Positions 56,755 to 64,000 of a stretch of 64,000 nt of DNA are shown one piece after another (the stretch's first letter is position 1; each line of letters begins with the position of its first letter). Source of the DNA: Agapanthus africanus (taxonomy: Eukaryota > Streptophyta > Magnoliopsida > Asparagales > Amaryllidaceae); contig CM057337.1 of the NCBI GenBank assembly GCA_030015575.1, positions 376,239,582-376,303,581 on the forward strand, in the 5' to 3' direction. Made by a program: the position numbers and the translations under genes. Under the pieces are notes generated by a model that was given only the letters and a program-made list of their open reading frames with translations, was not told the DNA's origin and made no database searches.

Positions 56755-58860
56755 TGTTGGATATATGTATGCCCTAGAGGCCATTATGTGATAGTGGATG
56801 TATCTATACATGTATATATATATATATTCAGTTTGCATTCTTGCTCGACATGATAGTATGCTATCTGGTTCTTCTTTATCTGACATGTTTATTTGATCAT
56901 GCTTTTATTCATTCATACATGCTGATAAAGCCCTGAGGATATCGGCTTGACTACTCTGATTATGATGGAGATCATACTAGTGGGACGTCTGTAGTCTATA
57001 AGCATATCCTGGAATGTCCCTAGTCGTAGGTATATCGAGATGGGGCATCGATATACCAGAGTAGACTAGCGTATATGATACTAGACCCATGTGATGGGCG
57101 ATGGATGTTCCCACATTCATCGATGTTTGACATCAAGATCATATACGGGTGCTCAGTGATGACTGGGTACACTGGACGGACTCGCCGAGAACTCCTATAT
57201 GGAATTATATCTATCGTCGGATAGCAGTTCTCAGGTGACACTGGTACAGGTTAGTCTGTAGACCCGAGATCGTCATGGAGTCTTGTGTGTTCTCCCACTG
57301 CATTTTGATTGCCACCCTACCACGACTCTACTGAGTCGTGCAAACAGGTGGCCGTTGGGTACAGTCCCGAGACACACGAAGACGATGAGCGATAGGAGGG
57401 GTTTCGTCTCTCCCGGTATTGGGAGTTGATGCTGTGCTGTGCTCGACTGGTTATAACAGCAAGTCCCTGGCCAGGGCTGCTGAGATTTGCTGATAAGTGT
57501 TATCAGTAGTTTCTCGATCTGTTATAAACCTTTCATCGACACGACTTATTGAGTTATTGGGGTCGACGTGACCATCCCTAGGCTCGATATGCAGCATATT
57601 TGACGAAGAGACCGGACTGTACGGTAGTGTTGCCGGATGGCTCGACGGGAGTTGTAGCAGGTTCGCTTGTTGTCTTCTGATCGCTCAATACCCGGGTGGC
57701 CGTTACGTTTAGCTGACCTCTTGCGGCTTGAGGGCACTTGATATGATCATTACCCTCTGCCGGCGTATTGACGAGTCTTAGAGTCCCACAGAGGAGTTAC
57801 CCAGTCCAGGCGAAACGTTGTGGTGCGCATATGCGATATGCGCATGCACCCGATTGAAATGTGCGTATATGATACCGAACATTGATCGGGTGAACTGCTT
57901 TTGGTGGGGTCATATGAGATATGACCGGATTGATAAATCAAGTGTTGATTTATCATTTAACCATTAGTTTTCTCACTCAAAACCTTTCTAGGGTTTGATG
58001 GATGTATGCATGCATGCATGTGTTTCTATTTTTCTTTTCTAGCTTCATGCACATGAAGATGTGAATACATGTACACATACATACATCAAACTATCATGGT
58101 TGTTTATATATGGAAATGGTGGCAATATAAGCTTCACACCATAGATTAAACTATGGATAATTATTTAATTTTGGTTTTAAAAGAAAATGAAAAGGAAAGG
58201 ATAATTATACTAGTTTCTACATGCTTCTTTTAACCTAACCATTCTCACCCACCACTAAACCATGGTTATCTTTTCCTTTATCATTCTAAACCCAAGTTAA
58301 ATTAATCATCCATCTTTTAATCATGGTTAGTGTCAAGAAGGATAAAATATATATTGTGATATTCATTTCTTTTTCTTCTTAAGAAAAAGAGTTATCTTTT
58401 TATCTCTTCATAATATTAGCCACCATCTTCATCTTCCTTCATCTTCTCCTCTCTAGATCTTTTCTAGTGAGTGAAATACAACAAAAGAAAGGTTTTTGAA
58501 GTGAGATCCAAAGCCACAACAACATTCTACACAAGCTTAGCCGTTTCGTTTAGAGTGTTATCTTCGATTTGACGAAGTAGTGAGCTTGGACGGATATCTC
58601 CGCGGTGGATCATCGTGGACACAAGGGGAGTTCAAGAGAACCTTGATTCAACACAAAAGAGCCTAAGGAGCGAAGCAAAAACGGGAGCTACAAAGGTTGT
58701 AGCCTTCAAACCCTAATTTTGCTAGCCTTTTTTTTTTTGTTTAGCCAACCCTAATTTTCTAGGATCCATCCTTTGCATGTTAGTTTAGCACCTTAAAAAT
58801 GAAAACTTTAGGTCATGTGATGCTTGTAATCTCTTCATAGGGTGCTAATCTAACCTTACA
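56755..58860 (+). repeat. Element F 5' LTR (2,106 bp)
   Basis: TGTTGGATATATG to CTAACCTTACA, next to a perfect primer-binding site. It shares blocks with the other Copia LTRs (GCCCTAGAGGCCATTA; ACGACTCTACTGAGTCGTGC; TCTCTCCCGGTATTGGGAGT). TATATATT (58349-58356) before a pyrimidine-rich run is a possible promoter. Confidence 0.9.
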
Positions 58861-58861
58861 T

Positions 58862-58873
58862 TGGTATCAGAGC
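58862..58873 (+). promoter_or_regulatory. Element F primer-binding site
   Basis: Exact TGGTATCAGAGC, one base after the LTR terminus TTACA. Confidence 0.94.
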
Positions 58874-59056
58874 CGACCTAGAACATTAGGCGACCCTTTT
58901 GCGGAGTAAAAAGTCCGATCGAAACAAAAATACGGGTTTATGGGATGCTCTCTGGAAATTTTTTAAAAATTAATCTTTTTCAGAATTAAAAATTCTCAAA
59001 AAATAGAGCAGGTAAAAATTAGATGATCTGCAAAATCCGTACCTGTGAACAGTAAG

Positions 59057-59110
59057 TTTGACCGCGGAAGGGCGGCATAAGCAAGCTTGTGCCGCGCTTC
59101 CGCGGCCAAA
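59057..59110 (+). promoter_or_regulatory. Element F leader: GC-rich hairpin
   Basis: CCGCGGAAG (59062-59070) pairs with CTTCCGCGG (59097-59105), and GCGGCA (59072-59077) with TGCCGC (59090-59095); each interruption is one unpaired base per side. TTTG and CAAA extend the stem outward. It lies about 190 nt after the primer-binding site. Confidence 0.68.
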
Positions 59111-60714
59111 TGTGGGGCCCTCTGATATTTTTTTTGTACAGTAATTTTCTTTACCTGCTACAGTACATTTTGAGAGTATTTAATCTGAATCTTCTGTTGA
59201 AAATTCTGGAGATGGTTTTGAACTAGTTGTTTCGATCGGAGTTTTCATTTCGTATTTCTTTTCCGGGTAAACTAGAAAGTATTGAAGTGTTTGAACGATT
59301 ATCATTTACTCAATATTCACGGGGTTTAAATAGTTTGGAGATGTGTGCAAGTCTTTTTGCGGTGGTCCCTCTAGAAGACAACAAACCTTAACTCGATTAT
59401 GTGACCGTCTCGAACTGCCCTTTGAACCTTAGGGTTTGGGGCAGTACGGCGTGCCACATGTGAGGCGTTGGCTTGACCCTTCTACGGCTGGACCGCCGCT
59501 ACTGTGTCACACTCCGGATCTTTGAACCCTGCTCAAGTGTTGAGCTTTAGTGAATCTTGGGTGCTTGACAGTTCGTTCGAAAACTTTAATACTGTCTGTT
59601 TATCTGGAATGTGATACAATATGTGGAATTCAAATAGTGTAGACATGAAATACGAAATATGTGATATTTCGCATTTATGATGTCTAATGAGAATCTGGAT
59701 TCCAAATATTGTAGTTTTACACTTTCTTTTCTGTGACCGTAAGTGTAGTATGTTAGATATCGCCGGTTTCGTTGCTATACATCAACGACAATCGGGGTAC
59801 GCATACTTACTTACGTTGATGATATATGATATTATGTGTTGCTGAGATATGATGTGCAGGATTGTCGCGATCGAATAGCCGGGGGTTTTTGTGAGATGAG
59901 AGTTTTATATTTTCATTCATGTAAATTCAAATGTAATGTAATATTCTTTTATTTGGGGCACTTCCAGGTTGCGGTTGTGTCACCAGTGTTGTATATTATT
60001 TACTTTTCCGCATTAGGTTGGACCCAAGGAGGAGAGCACAGGTGACCGGGTTCTGGGGTTCAGTGGGAGGCCATCTCGAGGAGTCGAGACCGGTCTCCTA
60101 AACTCCAGGATTGGAAGGGTCACTTGCCGCTCTCGTAGGGGTCAAGGGTGTGGGCTTGGCTATTCATCGCGACTGTGGAATCCGTATTTTCTATTCTGGC
60201 TAAATACTAAATACGGACGTCCTAGTATATCCCACGTTATATCTATATTTCTGCTGCCTGTGTTCTGTGATATCTGAGACGAATGACTTATTATATATAT
60301 GATATATAGTAGACGTTGCTTATGTTTTACACCCGCGCTAGTCCCGTCCCGGTATGCCGTTAGTTAAGTAACCTAACGGTGCATAACGGAACATTGCGGC
60401 GAATGCGGATGGCATAAGCGTACGTGTTATTTTCGTTTTTTTTTTCAGTGATTGGCTTTAGGACTTAAATGATGGGATTACATTAATGTGATTAATGTAA
60501 AGAAAATAAACCTAAAAAGATGTTGTAGAATCGGATTTGAAAACTACTCGGCTATTTATGAAAAAGCTATATTTTCAAAACTGCGGAGCTTAAGCCACTC
60601 CTTTTGAAAAATGTTTAATTCTACAACGATATCAAGTTCAAAGCGTTAAAGATTTTCTTAAAAATCATCCGCAACCCTCCGTCATTTTAGGAAGTAGAGT
60701 ACTTAGTATTCGTG

Positions 60715-60927
60715 CTACGTTTGTTGACCTTAGCCAAGGCGTAGTGTACGGTAGCTAAGTGATGTCTTCCTACAAACGCATATGATGCAGATTAATTAGG
60801 ACGGGCATATGACTTTGTTGACCTTAGCCAAGGGTCATGTGAACGGGTCTAATTAATCAAGAAATGACGGGTTGAGCTTGACTAATGCTCGTGATTTGTT
60901 GACCTTAGCCAAGGTCACGAGTATTAG
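60715..60927 (+). promoter_or_regulatory. Element F leader: three-hairpin array
   Basis: Core TTGAC-CTTA-GCCAA three times (60724-60737, 60818-60831, 60899-60912). Each has TTTG before the core and GG after it, an asymmetric internal loop. Outer stems: CTACG/CGTAG (60715-60719 with 60740-60744); CATATGAC/GTCATGTG with one wobble (60806-60813 with 60834-60841); and a 13-bp stem with one G-U (60882-60894 with 60915-60927). Confidence 0.76.
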
Positions 60928-61336
60928 GGGTAAAAACCACATCGGGAATTTCAAGTGTTGAAATTTGCAATGAGATTGCATACCTTCCATTTGATGGTTG
61001 GATCCCGATCCCACTGTGGGCAATAGTTGCTCCTAGGAGAGTTTTACAGTTTACAATTAGCTAACTCATTAGGTGTCTAGAAAGGTGTTAACGGGGCTCC
61101 GCCTCTGGGAAAACGAGGTTTACTCTAATTAGGTCCGTGCGAAAGCACGGGGAACCTCCCTCAAAGTACCGACACTGGCCTGGCTGAACGGTTAGCGAAG
61201 TTGTAGACTGTAATTAATCCTGGCTAGTTTTTCTTTTTAAGGTTTGAAAGAAAAACTTGATAAAAAGCAGTGGGAAACATCGATTAGACAAGATAATAAA
61301 CAAATCTATTCTATGCAAGAGCTTTCGCTGAGTGTA

Positions 61337-61360
61337 TTCTTTTCTCTCTCTTAATGGCAG
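61337..61360 (+). promoter_or_regulatory. Candidate 3' splice site just before F gag
   Basis: A pyrimidine-rich run (TTCTTTTCTCTCTC) ends in GGCAG at 61360, six bases before the gag ATG, with CTGAG (61328-61332) as a possible branch site. All six Copia leaders have the same arrangement. No matching donor could be picked with confidence. Confidence 0.45.
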
Positions 61361-61366
61361 ATACCA

Positions 61367-64000
61367 ATGACTGGACTTAAGCTTCTACTAGATAAAAATA
61401 AACTGAACGGGACCAACTATAAAGACTGGCTAAGGAATCTGAAGATCGCCTTGACTTATGATAAAGTATCATATCTCCTCACGGCTTCAGCCCCGCCCGT
61501 CCCAGGCCCAAAATCCTCAGTTGCGGACATAGAAGTCCGCAAGACATGGGATGCTGACTGTGCCACAGCCACATGCCTCGCGCTTGCGTCGATGGATAAC
61601 ACACATCAAAAGCAGCACGAGGACATGGACATCCACGGGATACTGCTCCATACAAAGGAGTTGTATGGGGAGCAGTCCCGCGTATTACGATACGAGGCAT
61701 CAAAGAAACTGTTTCACATGCGGATGGCCCCTGGCACACCAGTAGCAGACCATGTTTTGAAGATGATAGCCCTTATAGAAGAGCTTGAGGACCTTGGATG
61801 GACAATGGAAAATGAACAATATATAGATATTATTCTGCAGTCCCTCCCCTCCACCTTTGCTCAGTTCATAGTGAACTTCAACATGCATGGCATGGAGAAG
61901 GACCTCCCTGAACTCCTTAATATGTTAAGGAGTGCAGAGAGCACTATGAAGTCAGCAAAGACTCCCGTTATGACCATTGGACAGTCTTCTTCTTCTCGCC
62001 CAAAAGCTAAGGCCAAGGGAAAGAAAAAGAAGAAACCCACTAATCCTAAGGGCGGAGTCAAAAAGGTGAAGGGAAAGGGAAAATCCACGGCTGGAGACCC
62101 AGGGAAAGGCGAGTGTTTTCATTGCCACAAGACAGGACATTGGAAGCGCAACTGCACGGAGTACCTAAGTCTTAAGAAGAAGCATGGTGATGCTTCTGCT
62201 TCAGGTGCGTTTGTAACTGAAAACTGTTTTTCTATAAACTCTGCTTCCTGGGTATTGGATACCGGTTCAGGTTTTCACATTTGCAATTCTATGCAGGGGC
62301 TGAGAAATAGCAAGGTTTTGAAGACAGGTGACCATACTCTCCGCGTTGGAAATGGTTCCAATGTACATACAGTCGCAGTGGGAGAGTATCACTTGGGGTT
62401 GCCGTCTGGATGTATTTTGATTTTGAATCCATGTTATTTTGTACCTGATATGCTATGTAATATAATATCCGTATCTTTGTTGGACAATGAAGGATATAAT
62501 TTTGTGTTGCAGAACAATGTTATGAACATTCACCTGAATCAAATGTTGGTTGGGTATGGTACACTTAATAACGGAATATATGTCCTAAATCAACACACAG
62601 TTTTCAGTATACAACACACTAATAAAAGAAAACTTTCAGAATTAAATGAAGCTTTTCTTTGGCACTGTAGACTTGGTCATATTAACGAAACAAGACTAAA
62701 CAAGTTACACAAAGATGGATATTTAAATCCTTTTGAATATAAATCTTATGCGACTTGCCAGTCTTGTATCAAGGGTAAAATGACCAAAACTCCGTTTAAA
62801 GGACACGGAGAAAGAGCTACTCAGCTCCTGGGCCTCATACATAGTGATGTATGTGGGCCTATGTCTACACAGGCTAGAGGCGGTTTTTCATACTTCATTA
62901 CATTCACTGATGATTTCTCAAGATTTGGTCATGTATTTTTATTAAAGCACAAGTCCGACGCTTTCGAGAAATTCATTGAATATAAACAAGAAGTAGAAAA
63001 ACAAACCGGCTTGAGTATTAAGATGCTTCGATCAGATCGAGGTGGAGAATATCTCAGTACAGAATTTGCAAACTTCCTAAAAGAGAATGGGATTCTCTCT
63101 CAGCTCACTCCTCCTTACACACCACAGCACAATGGTGTGTCAGAACGACGGAATAGGACCCTATTAGATATGGTCCGGTCCATGATGAGTGATGCTGAGT
63201 TACCAGTCTCGTTTTGGGGGCATGCGTTGGAGACTGCAGCATTTCTGCTAAACAGGGTTCCGACCAAAGCCGTGTCTACCACACCATATGAGATATGGAA
63301 TGGGAAGAGACCATCTCTTAAGAGAATTAAGATTTGGGGTTGCCCGGCCTATGTTAAAAAGCAGAATCCGGACAAACTCGAGACACGATCAGTCATGTGT
63401 AACTTTGTGGGATATCCAAAGAATTCTTATGGATATCTGTTCTACCACAAAGAGGAACAAAAGGTGTTTGTTTCTCAACATGCCACATTCTTGGAAAAAG
63501 AGTTTTTCACAGATAATGATGATGGCAAAGTAGTAGATCTAGAAGAGGTTCTAGAGACACAAACTACAAATGACGATTTGGTTGAACCGGCTGTTGCAAC
63601 AGAAACTGAAGAACCTCGGCCACTCCGTAGGTCTGGTAGGACTTCTCGCCCACCGGAGAGGTACTACGGTTTCCTCATTGATGGTGACAGAGAAGACTGT
63701 ATCATGGAAGATGATGATCCTACCAGTTTTCAGCAAGCTATCACGAGTGGTGACTCTGTGAAGTGGCTGGATGCCATGAGATCCGAAATGGAGTCTATGT
63801 ACACCAACAAAGTATGGACTTTGGACGTTGTACCCCCTGGGGTAAAACCTGTAGGGTGCAAATGGATCTTTAAAAGAAAGATTGGTGTGGATGGGCAGGT
63901 AGAGACCTATAAGGCAAGACTTGTGGCGAAAGGTTTTCGTCAAAGACCAGGATTGGACTATGACGAAACTTTTTCGCCCGTAGCCATGCTTAAATCTATT
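61367..64000 (+). CDS. gag-pol: Element F Gag-Pol, open frame cut by window edge (878 codons)
   Basis: ATG at 61367 followed by an uninterrupted frame to base 64000. Domains in order: Gag (MTGLKLLLDKNKLNGTNYKD at the start); Lys-rich stretch (about 62000-62090); zinc knuckle CFHCHKTGHWKRNC (from 62113) with all ligands; protease WVLDTGSGFHIC (about 62250-62285); pre-integrase WHCRLGHINE and CQSC with the full HHCC set; integrase core with HSDVCGP, SDRGGEYL and NGVSERRN; variable linker; RT start with KWIFKRKIG, ARLVAKGFRQRPG and DYDETFSPVAM. No lost catalytic residue was seen. The RT active site and RNase H lie beyond the window. This is the best candidate here for a copy able to make its own proteins. 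Confidence 0.93.
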   Translation, partial: MTGLKLLLDKNKLNGTNYKDWLRNLKIALTYDKVSYLLTASAPPVPGPKSSVADIEVRKTWDADCATATCLALASMDNTHQKQHEDMDIHGILLHTKELYGEQSRVLRYEASKKLFHMRMAPGTPVADHVLKMIALIEELEDLGWTMENEQYIDIILQSLPSTFAQFIVNFNMHGMEKDLPELLNMLRSAESTMKSAKTPVMTIGQSSSSRPKAKAKGKKKKKPTNPKGGVKKVKGKGKSTAGDPGKGECFHCHKTGHWKRNCTEYLSLKKKHGDASASGAFVTENCFSINSASWVLDTGSGFHICNSMQGLRNSKVLKTGDHTLRVGNGSNVHTVAVGEYHLGLPSGCILILNPCYFVPDMLCNIISVSLLDNEGYNFVLQNNVMNIHLNQMLVGYGTLNNGIYVLNQHTVFSIQHTNKRKLSELNEAFLWHCRLGHINETRLNKLHKDGYLNPFEYKSYATCQSCIKGKMTKTPFKGHGERATQLLGLIHSDVCGPMSTQARGGFSYFITFTDDFSRFGHVFLLKHKSDAFEKFIEYKQEVEKQTGLSIKMLRSDRGGEYLSTEFANFLKENGILSQLTPPYTPQHNGVSERRNRTLLDMVRSMMSDAELPVSFWGHALETAAFLLNRVPTKAVSTTPYEIWNGKRPSLKRIKIWGCPAYVKKQNPDKLETRSVMCNFVGYPKNSYGYLFYHKEEQKVFVSQHATFLEKEFFTDNDDGKVVDLEEVLETQTTNDDLVEPAVATETEEPRPLRRSGRTSRPPERYYGFLIDGDREDCIMEDDDPTSFQQAITSGDSVKWLDAMRSEMESMYTNKVWTLDVVPPGVKPVGCKWIFKRKIGVDGQVETYKARLVAKGFRQRPGLDYDETFSPVAMLKSI

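Larger units (their letters stand above)
58874..61366 (+). other. Element F, 2.49-kb non-coding leader
   Basis: In sense order: GC-rich hairpin (59057-59110), CCGTTAG/CTAACGG stem-loop around loop TTAAGTAAC (60354-60380), three-hairpin array (60715-60927), pyrimidine tract with CAG at 61360. The longest of the six leaders. A short ORF at 59836-60045 has no recognisable content. Confidence 0.78.
56755..64000 (+). mobile_element. Copia element F, apparently intact, runs off the right edge
   Basis: 5' LTR 56755-58860, exact primer-binding site, 2.49-kb leader, and an open gag-pol from 61367 to the end of the window. It is inserted into K; the left flank is CTCCA. It is a different subfamily from D: LTR and leader align only in blocks, and the protein differs throughout. 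Confidence 0.9.

Overview
This window is plant nuclear DNA made almost entirely of nested LTR retrotransposons. I found no host gene, no functional tRNA or rRNA gene, no CRISPR array and no bacterial feature. The evidence for a plant is the primer-binding site TGGTATCAGAGC or close variants, which pairs with plant initiator tRNA-Met; two gag-pol types, Ty1/Copia (protease-integrase-RT-RNase H order) and Ty3/Gypsy chromovirus (RT-RNase H-integrase order); and LTRs bounded by TG...CA with 5-bp target duplications. The species cannot be named from this sequence.

Element names used below. A (minus): gag start, leader and 5' LTR, 1-4342, inserted in B. B (minus, decayed): gag-pol remnant, leader and 5' LTR, 4343-11304. 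C (minus): a scrap of Copia RNase H, 11305-11632. X (plus): truncated Gypsy-type LTR, 11633-12494. E (minus, Copia) starts at 12495 and is split by two later insertions: G inside its RNase H, and H inside its 5' LTR at 45100. G (plus, Copia, 14724-39249) carries D in its 3' LTR. D (minus, Copia, 22954-37669) carries S, a 4.5-kb solo Gypsy-type LTR (28014-32529), in its protease region. H (plus, chromovirus, 45100-56062) is cut in its 3' LTR by K, a piece of a B-like LTR (56063-56754). K is cut by F (plus, Copia, from 56755), which runs off the right edge. The order of insertion is therefore X, E, then (G, D, S) on one side and (H, K, F) on the other.

State of the elements. F has an open gag-pol frame from 61367 to the window edge. 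D would have one 1,316-codon frame if S were absent. G and E carry several stops, and B and C are decayed. H carries four nonsense changes, and its gag-pol is split by three short stretches with GT-AG ends. Removing all three restores one frame, so they look like spliceosomal introns.

The six Copia leaders (A, B, D, E, G, F) are 2.0-2.5 kb long and share an ordered set of predicted RNA structures: a GC-rich hairpin about 200 nt after the primer-binding site, a CGTTAG/CTAACG stem-loop, an array of three hairpins with a common core but different outer stems, and a pyrimidine tract plus CAG just before gag. I consider this leader architecture and the introns of H the most interesting content. 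All reading was by eye; no alignment or folding program was run.
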